Notes: a model not told the origin generated them from the sequence alone. Shown: positions 1-6,654, counted from the stretch's first letter. The stretch: 6,654 nucleotides of DNA from Actinomycetota bacterium (GCA_012719015.1 JAAYBE010000021.1:1-6654), one strand, 5' to 3'. Program-made: numbers and translations.

Positions 1-324
1 CACCGGCTCCACGGGTGCACCGACCTGGTGCTGGTGCTCACCGCGGAGGGCGGCGGGCCGTGCTTCGCCCATCTGCCGGCGTCCGACCCGGTCGTGGAGG
101 CCGGCCTCACCGAGCGCGAGGCCGACGTGCTCGTGCTCCTCCTCGCCGGGCTCACCACACCGGCGATCGCTCTGCGTCTGGGTGTCGCGGAGAGCACCGC
201 CCGCAGTCACTGCCGGGCGGTGCTGCGCAAGTTCGGCGCGCGCGACCGTCTGGTGCTGCGTGCCGGGCTCCGGGACGCAGCGCCCGAGTCGCCGTCCTGC
301 GCGCCGGGAGGGCCCGCAGTGTAG
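1..324 (+). CDS. LuxR-type transcriptional regulator, C-terminal part (5' truncated)
   Basis: The reading frame is open from base 1 and ends at TAG (322-324), giving 107 residues of a protein whose N-terminus is outside the window. Fragment residues about 36-90 form a GerE/LuxR-type winged helix-turn-helix: they start with GLTEREADVL, continue through a recognition-helix region GVAESTARSH, and close with RKFGARDRLVLRA. These match the family pattern LTxRExEVL...T(V/A)xxH...KlgvxxR. The preceding 35 residues are the end of an unidentified N-terminal domain, and the last about 15 residues are a Pro/Ala/Gly-rich tail. The family binds DNA as dimers and usually controls nearby genes. The adjacent co-directional permease and methyltransferase genes are plausible targets, which is inferred only from position. 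The sensor type (receiver, ligand-binding or membrane domain) cannot be judged here. An internal ATG at base 28 is not the start, since homology-like sequence and the open frame run to the window edge. Confidence 0.9.
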   Translation, partial: HRLHGCTDLVLVLTAEGGGPCFAHLPASDPVVEAGLTEREADVLVLLLAGLTTPAIALRLGVAESTARSHCRAVLRKFGARDRLVLRAGLRDAAPESPSCAPGGPAV

Positions 325-344
325 ACTGGGCGTCGGGAAGCGCC

Positions 345-356
345 CGGTCGAGACCG
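345..356. repeat. Short inverted repeat CGGTC-GA-GACCG
   Basis: This is a perfect 5-base inverted repeat with a 2-base centre, 20 bases after the regulator stop. In RNA the 2-base loop is too tight for a stable hairpin, so it fits better as a DNA dyad of the kind a dimeric HTH protein could bind. The length is short enough to be chance in GC-rich DNA. Confidence 0.35.
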
Positions 357-380
357 TGGGCGGTCCGTCGGTGCACAGTG

Positions 381-406
381 CGTCGTGGCTGAGGGCGGTC
401 ACGACG
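381..406. repeat. Stem-loop / dyad between regulator and permease
   Basis: The left arm CGTCGTGGCT (381-390) can pair with the right arm GGTCACGACG (397-406) around a 6-base loop. The outer seven pairs are perfect Watson-Crick, and the inner three include two G-U wobbles. No T-run follows, so it is not a classical intrinsic terminator. It could be an end-of-transcript hairpin for the regulator gene, a leader hairpin in the permease mRNA, or a protein-binding dyad (CGTCGTG...CACGACG). Confidence 0.5.
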
Positions 407-486
407 ATCGGTGCCCGTGTCCTGCCTGGTCGCCCGTCGCATGGCTTCGTGCTCCGCTGCGGTCGCCGGCTCCATATCGAGTCCTC

Positions 487-494
487 GGGGGGAG
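487..494 (+). promoter_or_regulatory. Shine-Dalgarno for the permease, selects the GTG start
   Basis: The purine run GGGGGGAG ends three bases before GTG 498. In-frame ATG or GTG-type starts further upstream (for example ATG 441) have no such run. The spacing is short, so the pairing probably uses the G-run at 487-492. Confidence 0.5.
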
Positions 495-497
495 CGA

Positions 498-1982
498 GTG
501 ACTACTCAAGACGTCGCGACGACACCTGTCAGCAGCCTCAGGCGCACGCGGGTCAGCCTGCTCAGCCTCTTCTTCGTGATGTACATCCTCGTGTCGGGCG
601 GTTCGTTCGGCATCGAGGATATGGTCTCGTGGTCCGGTCCCGGCCTGGCCCTGCTGCTGCTGCTCGTACTGCCCATCTTCTGGAGCCTGCCCATGGCTCT
701 GGTGGCGAGCGAGCTGGGCTCGGCCATCCCGGGAGAAGGTGGCTTCTACGTGTGGATCCGTCGCGCGCTGGGCGACTTCTGGGGCTTCCAGGCCGCGTGG
801 TGGTGGTCTCTCTCCATCTTCGTCGACGCGTCGGTGTACGTCGTGCTCGCCGTCGGGTATCTGCAGAACTGGCTGGGATTCAGTCAGATCTGGTTCTACC
901 TCGTGTGCTGGGCCATCATCGCGGTCTTCGCCCTGATGAACATCATCGGGGTGAGAGTGCTCGCGCTGGGCTCCACGGTGTTCTCGATCCTGATCCTCGC
1001 TCCGTTCGTGGTCCTCATCGTGGTCGGGCTCGCCAAATGGCAGTTCAACCCGTTCACGCCCGTGACGGCGCCGGGACAACCGTTCTTCGGGACCGGCGGG
1101 GTCTTCGCGCTGGGTCTGGCGATCGGGGTGTGGATGTATTCGGGCTACGAGTCGATGTCCACCCTGGCGGGCGAGATCCGCAATCCGCAGAAGCTGATCC
1201 CCCGGGCGCTGCTGCTCGCACTGCCGTTCGTCATGCTGATGTACGTGCTGCCGACCCTGGCCAGCCTGGCCGGCTACGGTCATTGGGACGCCTTCGCCGT
1301 CGAGGCCGGCGACGGGAGCGTCTCGTTCATCGAGCTCGCCAGGGCGCTGGGCGGCTCCGCGCTCGGGGTCGCCATGCTGGTCTCGGCGCTCCTCGGCAAC
1401 CTGGCCCTCTACCTGGACTACATGGCGGTGGGAGCCCGGCCTCTCTTCGCGATCGCGGCCGACGGGCTCTTCCCCCGTTCGATCTCCCGGGTGAGCCGTC
1501 GTTTCGGGACCCCCGTGGCGGCCATCGTCCTCATGGCGGTGGTGAACGCCGTCCTCATCATCGGTCCCTTCCGGAACCTGATCGTGATCGACGTGATCCT
1601 CTTCATCTCGTCGTATGTGCTCATATTCATCTCGGCCGTCCGGTTGCGCGTCTCCGAGCCCGGCCTCAAGCGTCCCTTCCGTGTCCCGCTGGGGACCAAG
1701 GGGCTGATCGCGATGGTCGTCCCGCCCATCCTCATCGTGATCTTCACCATCTACGTGAACGTCATCGACCGCAGTACGGAGCTGTTCGGCATCAGCGGCT
1801 TCAGCCTGTTCGGCCAGGATGTGGGCTGGTACGGCATCGCCGGGTTCGCGGCGCTGCTCTCCGGTCTCGTGCTGTACTACGTGTTCCGGGCGGTCTATGG
1901 TGGGCCGGGCAGTCCGTCAAGCGAGGCCGGCGAGGAGGCCATCGCGCTCGCCGAGGCGGAGGCGGCGGAGGACTCGGCTTGA
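498..1982 (+). CDS. APC-superfamily amino acid/polyamine permease
   Basis: This 494-residue integral membrane protein probably carries an amino acid, polyamine or other amine across the cytoplasmic membrane by H+ or Na+ symport. It has about 12 hydrophobic segments. APC hallmarks are the helix-1 break GGSFGIED (34-41), the stretch from FWSLPMALVASELG (61-74) to GGFYVWIRRALGDFWGFQ (81-98), GYESMSTLAGEIRNPQ (216-231), the loop RPLFAIAADGLFPRSISR (314-331) and RPFRVP (392-397). The FGIED and ELG...P..GG.YVW pattern is most like the polyamine-uptake/LAT-like branch, by family knowledge rather than a search. The GTG start at 498 is preferred over ATG 441 because of the G-rich Shine-Dalgarno, and it leaves a short hydrophilic N-terminus before helix 1. 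The C-terminus is an acidic Ala/Glu-rich tail (about 471-494). It is followed 58 bases later by the MttB-like gene, probably in one transcript, so its substrate may be that enzyme's substrate. Confidence 0.9.
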   Translation: MTTQDVATTPVSSLRRTRVSLLSLFFVMYILVSGGSFGIEDMVSWSGPGLALLLLLVLPIFWSLPMALVASELGSAIPGEGGFYVWIRRALGDFWGFQAAWWWSLSIFVDASVYVVLAVGYLQNWLGFSQIWFYLVCWAIIAVFALMNIIGVRVLALGSTVFSILILAPFVVLIVVGLAKWQFNPFTPVTAPGQPFFGTGGVFALGLAIGVWMYSGYESMSTLAGEIRNPQKLIPRALLLALPFVMLMYVLPTLASLAGYGHWDAFAVEAGDGSVSFIELARALGGSALGVAMLVSALLGNLALYLDYMAVGARPLFAIAADGLFPRSISRVSRRFGTPVAAIVLMAVVNAVLIIGPFRNLIVIDVILFISSYVLIFISAVRLRVSEPGLKRPFRVPLGTKGLIAMVVPPILIVIFTIYVNVIDRSTELFGISGFSLFGQDVGWYGIAGFAALLSGLVLYYVFRAVYGGPGSPSSEAGEEAIALAEAEAAEDSA

Positions 1983-2004
1983 TCGAAGGGCGGGCTCTGC
2001 CGAC

Positions 2005-2030
2005 GTGCCGGTGCGGAGCCGCCGCGGCAC
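2005..2030 (+). repeat. Intercistronic hairpin abutting the methyltransferase Shine-Dalgarno
   Basis: GTGCCG (2005-2010) and CGGCAC (2025-2030) are a perfect 6-base inverted repeat. Further partial pairing of CGG (2014-2016) with CCG (2022-2024) is possible inside. The right arm ends immediately before the GGAGGG ribosome site at 2031. In the permease-methyltransferase mRNA this would place a stem directly against the ribosome site, a plausible element for separate control of the second gene or for mRNA processing. No T-run follows, so it is not a standard terminator. Confidence 0.5.
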
Positions 2031-2036
2031 GGAGGG
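2031..2036 (+). promoter_or_regulatory. Shine-Dalgarno for the MttB-like gene
   Basis: GGAGGG sits four bases before ATG 2041. The reading frame is open far upstream into the permease gene, so this site decides the start. The resulting N-terminus also matches where MttB-family proteins normally begin. Confidence 0.75.
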
Positions 2037-2040
2037 ATTG

Positions 2041-3474
2041 ATGGAGACCCGGATCCAGGTCCTCAGCGAGGACGAGAAGGCGCAGGTCCACGAGCGCACG
2101 CTCAAGGTGCTGGGCACGACCGGCCTGCGCTGCGACACGGAGGAGGGGCGCCGGATCCTGCAGGCCGCCGGCGCCGACGTGGACGAGGCGACGCGTCGCG
2201 TGCGGTTGTCGGCGGACCTCGTCGAGAGCCTCCTCGAGCAGGCGACGACCTCGTTCGTCGTGCAGGGTCGGCGCCCAGGTTGGAGCTTCCCGCTCGGAGC
2301 CGGCGCGTTCACCCTGCTGGCCGACGGCGGCGCGACCTCCGTGTACGACGCCGCCACCGGCGAGCGCCGTCCGACCACCTGGGACGACTGGCGGGCGGCC
2401 ACCCGGCTGCTCGACGCGCTCGACGACGTCGGCTTCTACTGGTGCCCCGTCGACTACGCCCCGGACTTCGAGCAGCCGGGCGGGCTGGTCCGCTACTTCA
2501 CCGACGTGTTCGCCGTCTTCGGCAAGCACGTGCAGGACTCTTTCGGCACCCCTGAGCTGGTCCCGTGGCTCAAAGAGCTGCTCGACATCGTGTTCGGTGG
2601 ACCGGCCGAGGTGCGTGCCAGGATGCCGCTCTCGTTCCTCATCACCCCGACCTCACCGCTGACCATCGAGCGCGGCTTCACCCAGACCTGGCTGGGGCTG
2701 CGCGACTACGGGCTCCCGGTGGCCGTGATGCCGATGCCGCTGCAGGGCGCCACCGCGCCCGGGAGCCGCCTCGCGACGCTGTTGACCGCCAACGTCGAGA
2801 CGATCGGCACGCTCTGCCTGGTGCAGGCGGCCGCACCCGGCACGCCGGTGATGTACGCGCCGGTGGTCGCCACGATGGATCCGCGCACGGGGCTGTACGC
2901 GGCCGGTGCGATGGAGCATGCGGTGCTCTGCGTCGCCGCCACGGAGATGGCCCGTTGGTACGGCCTCCCCGCGGAGTCCTCGGGCCTCTGTACGCAGACC
3001 TACCAGCCGGACCTGCAGACCGCCTGGGAGAAGACCGGCGGCGGTCTGCTCGTGACCCTGTCCGATCCCGATGTGCTCGTCGGTCCGGGTCTGCTCGGCG
3101 GGGCCACGGTGCTGAACCTCGAGCAGATCCTGCTGGACGTCGAGGTCATCCGGCACGCGCGCCGGGCGCGCAGCGGAGTGCCGGTGCGCGACGACCTCTG
3201 GCTGGACGACGTGCTCGAGCGCGTGGGGCCGTCCGGCTCGTTCCTGGGCGAGCGCTCCACCCGCACCGGCGTCCACGCCGGCGAGTGGCGCCTCAGCGAC
3301 TTCGGCGTACAGGGGAGCTGGGATGCGTGGCAGGCGGCGGGCGCGCCGGGTTCCATGACGGCCGCCCGCGAACGCATCGCGGCGATCCTCTCCCAGCAGG
3401 TCTCGCTGTCGTACAGCGACGACCAGGCGGCGGCCCTCGCGGCGCTGCAGCGCCGCGCCGACGCCGCCTCCTGA
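2041..3474 (+). CDS. Trimethylamine methyltransferase (MttB) family protein, non-pyrrolysine type
   Basis: This 477-residue soluble protein has the length of MttB-family TIM-barrel methyltransferases, which transfer a methyl group from a methylated amine to a cognate corrinoid protein. The N-terminus has the family pattern (LSEDEKAQVHERTLKVL at 8-24, AGADVDEATRRVRLS at 43-57). Further family-like parts are LITPTSPLTIERG (200-212), TYQPDLQTAWEK (320-331) and the C-terminal GSWDAWQAAGAPGSM (425-439). There is no in-frame TAG, so it is read without pyrrolysine. This places it with the superfamily members that demethylate quaternary amines such as glycine betaine (MtgB), proline betaine (MtpB) or carnitine (MtcB). 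The substrate is not predictable from sequence alone. It follows the permease by 58 bases and probably shares its transcript. No corrinoid protein, corrinoid:tetrahydrofolate methyltransferase or RamA-like activator is in the window, so partners must be encoded elsewhere. A diverged enzyme with another role remains possible. Confidence 0.88.
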   Translation: METRIQVLSEDEKAQVHERTLKVLGTTGLRCDTEEGRRILQAAGADVDEATRRVRLSADLVESLLEQATTSFVVQGRRPGWSFPLGAGAFTLLADGGATSVYDAATGERRPTTWDDWRAATRLLDALDDVGFYWCPVDYAPDFEQPGGLVRYFTDVFAVFGKHVQDSFGTPELVPWLKELLDIVFGGPAEVRARMPLSFLITPTSPLTIERGFTQTWLGLRDYGLPVAVMPMPLQGATAPGSRLATLLTANVETIGTLCLVQAAAPGTPVMYAPVVATMDPRTGLYAAGAMEHAVLCVAATEMARWYGLPAESSGLCTQTYQPDLQTAWEKTGGGLLVTLSDPDVLVGPGLLGGATVLNLEQILLDVEVIRHARRARSGVPVRDDLWLDDVLERVGPSGSFLGERSTRTGVHAGEWRLSDFGVQGSWDAWQAAGAPGSMTAARERIAAILSQQVSLSYSDDQAAALAALQRRADAAS

Positions 3475-3484
3475 CCGCCGCGCG

Positions 3485-3488
<4 letters not shown>
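3471..3488. repeat. Inverted repeat spanning both convergent stop codons
   Basis: CTGAC (3471-3475) and GTCAG (3484-3488) form a perfect 5-base inverted repeat with an 8-base GC-rich loop. The TGA stop of the + strand gene lies in one arm, and the TGA stop of the - strand gene lies in the other. It is the only dyad in the 10-base gap between the convergent genes and could contribute to a bidirectional transcript end. It is short, lacks T-runs and may be coincidental. Confidence 0.3.
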
Positions 3489-4789
<1,301 letters not shown>

Positions 4790-4834
4790 GCGTCTCCTCG
4801 CGGACGCCCGCGCGTGCGCGCGGTGCGTGCGGCC

Positions 4835-4840
4835 ATTCTA
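4835..4840 (-). promoter_or_regulatory. Candidate -10 box for the DUF1015 gene
   Basis: On the - strand this reads TAGAAT, one base from TATAAT, in an otherwise very GC-rich spacer. It would give a leader of roughly 40 bases containing the GAGGAG ribosome site. No good -35 is seen; the expected place is occupied by the GC-rich hairpin at 4841-4874. Confidence 0.4.
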
Positions 4841-4874
4841 CCGGGCGGCGCCGTGCGGCGTCGGCCGCGCCCGG
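4841..4874 (-). terminator. GC-rich stem-loop after the L,D-transpeptidase gene
   Basis: CCGGGCG (4841-4847) pairs perfectly with CGCCCGG (4868-4874). Between them, CGCCG (4849-4853) can pair with CGGCG (4856-4860). It begins about 15 bases past the transpeptidase stop in the direction of transcription. The strong stem suits a transcript end or an RNA-stabilising 3' end, but there is no T-run, so its efficiency as an intrinsic terminator is uncertain and readthrough into the DUF1015 gene is possible. Confidence 0.45.
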
Positions 4875-4888
4875 CGTCTGCGGGGGCG

Positions 4889-6415
4889 TTACCGCTGGAT
4901 GATGACCGGCATGCCGATCACCACCCGCCTGAAGAGGTCCTCGACCTCCCAGATGTGCATGCGGATGCAGCCGTGCGACGCGTATGTACCGATAGACGCG
5001 TCGTCGGGGGTGCCGTGGATGCCGACCGCCGGTGCACTGGTCCCGATCCAGCGTGTCCCGAGGGGGTTCGCGACCCCGGGCGGGATGGGCTTGGAGTCCT
5101 TGGCCCATTCCGAGTTGGGCGGGTACCAGGTGGGGTTCATGAGCATGGAGGTGACCACGTAGGACCCGGTCGGCGTGGGGTAAGCCGCCTGGCCGGCCGC
5201 GATGCGGTAACTCTTGACGAGCTTGCCGTTGCGGTAGAAGTGCAGCTTGAGGTCGCCCAGGTCGACGACGATCTGTCCGCTGAGCGCGTTGAGGACGTTG
5301 CCGCCGACGATGCCGTCGACCTCCAGACCGTACTTGGCCTGCAGCTTGCGGACGGCCTGCGAGGTGGCCTCGTCGAAGTAGCCTGACTTCCTGCCCGTGT
5401 AGACGCCCGCGTTCGCGAGCTTCTTCTGCAGCGCCTTGACGTCCTTGCCCCTGGCGCCGGGCCACAGGGTGGCGGAGCCGAAACGCTCGGTGCTGTCGAC
5501 GGTGAAGGTCTGCTTGCTGGTGACGACGTTGCCGCCCTTGTCGCTGACGGTCACCACCAGGGTGTGCCTGCCCTGGGCGAGATGCTTGGCTGCATATCTC
5601 GCGTTCGACGCCGGTCCGTCGAGCTCCCTCTGCTCGCCGTCGAGGACCAGCTTGACCGTCGGCACGCCCAACTGGTCGGTGGCCGTGAGACGGAGGGTGA
5701 CGTGATCCTTGTCGATCGTCTTGTCGAGCTGCGTGATCTCGAGCACCGGCGGCTGCGCGTCGACGTACACGTCGAGCCGTTTGGCACGCCGGTTGCCGGC
5801 GCGGTCGACCGTCTCGACCAGTACGCTGGATGCGCCGTCCGGCAGCTCGGCGCTCACCGAGAACGCGCCCCCGCCGTCGGCCTCGGCGTGCGCCTTGACT
5901 CCCCCGCCGCTGACGGTGACGGTGGCGAACGGCTCGGTGGTGCCGGTGAAGGTCGCGGGGTCGGTGTTGATGCGCCCGGCCGCCAGCTCCTTCTCGAACT
6001 TGAGCGTGGGGATCTCGGTGTCGACCACGAAGTGCCAGTCTTCGCGAAGGTCGCGGCGGAACAGGTTGGAGCTGCGGGCGCGGAAGCTGACCGAGTGCTG
6101 CCCGTCGTCGAGGGCGGTGGCAGGGAGCGTCAGCGTGTCCCCCTCGCGCCGCGTCTGGGCCGTGACGTCCCGTCCGTCGAACGTGACGGCCACGTCCTTG
6201 AGCCCGGAGAGGCCCTTGACGTCCAGGGTCAGCGTGGGCGACGCGTCCTTGACGTAGGCGCCGGGGCCGGGGGTGGTGGCCGAGACCCGCGGCACTCCGT
6301 AGACCTGCCATCCGACGACGGCCGCGAACAGACAAACCGCCGCGATGACGAAGTACGGCCAACGGCGGCGGCGACGGTACTCGGTCCTGTAGATCTGGTA
6401 CGGCGCGTCCGGCAC
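4889..6415 (-). CDS. Membrane-anchored L,D-transpeptidase with Ig-like and peptidoglycan-binding domains
   Basis: This 508-residue protein should form 3-3 (or lipoprotein-type) peptidoglycan cross-links outside the membrane. A short cytoplasmic N-terminus with a basic RRRRR stretch (14-18) precedes one hydrophobic helix (about 20-39), a non-cleaved signal anchor. Three Ig-like beta domains follow (about 45-135, 136-220, 221-308), punctuated by VVDTEIPTL (130-138), YVDAQPPVL (217-225) and TVDSTER (305-311). Next is a PG_binding_1 domain (about 316-378; GARGKDVKALQKKL, GYFDEATSQAVRKLQ, DGIVG). The C-terminal YkuD catalytic domain (about 382-507) carries H467 in GIHGT and the SHGC motif at 480-483, with C483 as the nucleophile, so it looks catalytically complete. 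The start is GTG (6415-6413), supported by AGGAAGGGG (6419-6427) and a TATAAT box. It is the first gene of a - strand pair with the DUF1015 gene. Actinobacterial L,D-transpeptidases often carry Ig-like domains before YkuD; the order here is fuller than usual. Confidence 0.94.
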   Translation of the reverse strand: MPDAPYQIYRTEYRRRRRWPYFVIAAVCLFAAVVGWQVYGVPRVSATTPGPGAYVKDASPTLTLDVKGLSGLKDVAVTFDGRDVTAQTRREGDTLTLPATALDDGQHSVSFRARSSNLFRRDLREDWHFVVDTEIPTLKFEKELAAGRINTDPATFTGTTEPFATVTVSGGGVKAHAEADGGGAFSVSAELPDGASSVLVETVDRAGNRRAKRLDVYVDAQPPVLEITQLDKTIDKDHVTLRLTATDQLGVPTVKLVLDGEQRELDGPASNARYAAKHLAQGRHTLVVTVSDKGGNVVTSKQTFTVDSTERFGSATLWPGARGKDVKALQKKLANAGVYTGRKSGYFDEATSQAVRKLQAKYGLEVDGIVGGNVLNALSGQIVVDLGDLKLHFYRNGKLVKSYRIAAGQAAYPTPTGSYVVTSMLMNPTWYPPNSEWAKDSKPIPPGVANPLGTRWIGTSAPAVGIHGTPDDASIGTYASHGCIRMHIWEVEDLFRRVVIGMPVIIQR

Positions 6416-6418
6416 GGA

Positions 6419-6427
6419 CCCCTTCCT
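6419..6427 (-). promoter_or_regulatory. Shine-Dalgarno for the L,D-transpeptidase, supports the GTG start
   Basis: On the - strand the sequence is AGGAAGGGG, ending three bases before GTG 6415; its AGGAAGG core ends five bases before the start. It supports GTG as the start and fits with the short leader expected from the -10 box at 6445-6450. Confidence 0.65.
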
Positions 6428-6444
6428 GGACGATTCTTCTCCGC

Positions 6445-6450
6445 ATTATA
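6445..6450 (-). promoter_or_regulatory. Perfect TATAAT -10 box for the L,D-transpeptidase
   Basis: The - strand reads GGGGTATAATGCGG here, an exact consensus -10 in GC-rich surroundings, 29 bases upstream of the GTG. Transcription would begin near 6438, giving a leader of about 23 bases with the ribosome site. The -35 position at 17-base spacing (6468-6473) reads GAGGAG, a poor match to TTGACA, so the promoter may depend on an activator. Confidence 0.65.
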
Positions 6451-6467
6451 CCCCAAGCAGCGCGAGT

Positions 6468-6493
6468 CTCCTCGTTGACGTTGTGGCTCCTCG
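6468..6493. repeat. Direct repeat CTCCTCG x2 upstream of the transpeptidase promoter
   Basis: CTCCTCG occurs at 6468-6474 and again at 6487-6493, 19 bases apart start to start, or roughly two helical turns. The copy nearer the gene overlaps the expected -35 region of the - strand promoter. This arrangement would suit a tandem activator site. Seven-base repeats can arise by chance, so confidence is low. Confidence 0.3.
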
Positions 6494-6582
6494 ATGGGAC
6501 ATCCGTCCAGGCCGGTGGGAGTGCGGGTGGAGCCGCGACCACGCATCGCGACGCGTGCGAGGCAGGATTGCGCCGTCGCGCG

Positions 6583-6588
6583 GATAAT
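6583..6588 (+). promoter_or_regulatory. Candidate -10 box of a leaderless gene
   Basis: GATAAT lies eight bases before ATG 6597. This is the spacing at which transcription would start at or next to the start codon. No Shine-Dalgarno is found between it and the ATG, and no clear -35 is seen. Confidence 0.4.
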
Positions 6589-6596
6589 CTCGCGGC

Positions 6597-6654
6597 ATGG
6601 ACAGATCGTGCGTCGATCAGGCGGGCGTCGACGGCGGCTGCGTCCCGGCGCGCC
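6597..6654 (+). CDS. Possible start of an unidentified gene, cut by the window end
   Basis: From ATG 6597 the frame stays open for 19 codons to the window edge, beginning MDRSCVDQAGVDGGC. Nearly all codons end in G or C, as in the other genes here, but another frame in this short stretch is also GC-rich at its third position, so composition does not settle it. There is no ribosome site upstream; a GATAAT box eight bases before the ATG suggests a leaderless transcript. The gene would be divergent from the L,D-transpeptidase across a spacer of about 180 bases. The product cannot be recognised from 19 residues, and a chance frame is possible. Confidence 0.35.
   Translation, partial: MDRSCVDQAGVDGGCVPAR

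Larger units (their letters stand above)
325..497 (+). promoter_or_regulatory. Intergenic region expected to hold the permease promoter
   Basis: This 173-base spacer separates the regulator stop from the permease GTG. Its length implies that the permease operon has its own promoter rather than depending only on readthrough. I see no convincing -35/-10 pair. The best -10-like hexamer is TAGACT at 322-327, overlapping the regulator stop codon, and it has no good -35 partner. Two inverted repeats lie inside (345-356 and 381-406) and are candidates for operator or leader hairpin. No convincing small gene is seen. Confidence 0.4.

Noticed and set aside
322..327. TAGACT as a -10 box for the permease
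   Set aside because: Only four of six consensus bases, overlapping the regulator stop codon, with no plausible -35 at normal spacing. Noted but not called as a promoter.
411..497. Upstream starts (411, ATG 441) for the permease
   Set aside because: No ribosome site precedes them, and the added residues are unlike an APC N-terminus. GTG 498 with its G-rich site is preferred.
182..2041. Long + strand open frame overlapping the regulator and permease
   Set aside because: Its translation is Arg/Gly/Pro-rich without domain-like sequence, and it covers the permease frame, which has clear membrane helices and APC motifs. It is a GC-bias shadow.
2041..3474. Pyrrolysine-containing MttB
   Set aside because: There is no in-frame TAG anywhere in the gene, and the protein reaches full family length without readthrough.
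6475..6480. TTGACG as a + strand -35 box
   Set aside because: No -10-like sequence is found 16-18 bases downstream, and the candidate + strand gene starts over 100 bases later.

Overview
The window is a GC-rich bacterial segment with strong GC bias at third codon positions, GTG starts alongside ATG, Shine-Dalgarno-led genes and TATAAT-like -10 boxes. Together with the gene content (LuxR-type regulator, MttB-like methyltransferase, DUF1015 protein, Ig-domain L,D-transpeptidase) this suggests a high-GC actinobacterial lineage, possibly anaerobic and Coriobacteriia-like. That assignment is an inference from gene types and base composition; no rRNA or other marker gene is present.

Layout. Bases 1-324 (+) are the C-terminal part of a LuxR-type regulator whose N-terminus lies outside the window. 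A 173-base spacer with two inverted repeats follows. Next, on the + strand, comes a probable two-gene operon: an APC-superfamily amino acid/polyamine permease (498-1982), then a trimethylamine methyltransferase (MttB) family protein that contains no in-frame amber codon (2041-3474). The two are separated by 58 bases holding a hairpin that ends directly against the second gene's Shine-Dalgarno. The + strand operon meets two - strand genes tail to tail, with only 10 bases between stop codons: a DUF1015 family protein (4789 down to 3485) and, upstream of it, a membrane-anchored L,D-transpeptidase with Ig-like and peptidoglycan-binding domains (6415 down to 4889). The transpeptidase has a perfect TATAAT box just upstream. 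The last about 180 bases are a divergent promoter region, ending in what may be the start of a leaderless + strand gene (6597 onward, cut by the window end).

How the genes work together. The regulator, permease and MttB-like protein read as a small catabolic module: sense a signal, import a methylated amine or amino acid derivative, then take a methyl group from it. The corrinoid protein and the second methyltransferase that such an enzyme needs are not in this window. The DUF1015 and L,D-transpeptidase genes look like housekeeping neighbours on the other strand, the latter for peptidoglycan cross-linking. The most interesting item is the pairing of a non-pyrrolysine MttB homologue with a polyamine-type APC permease, because the substrate of such a pair cannot be predicted from known members.
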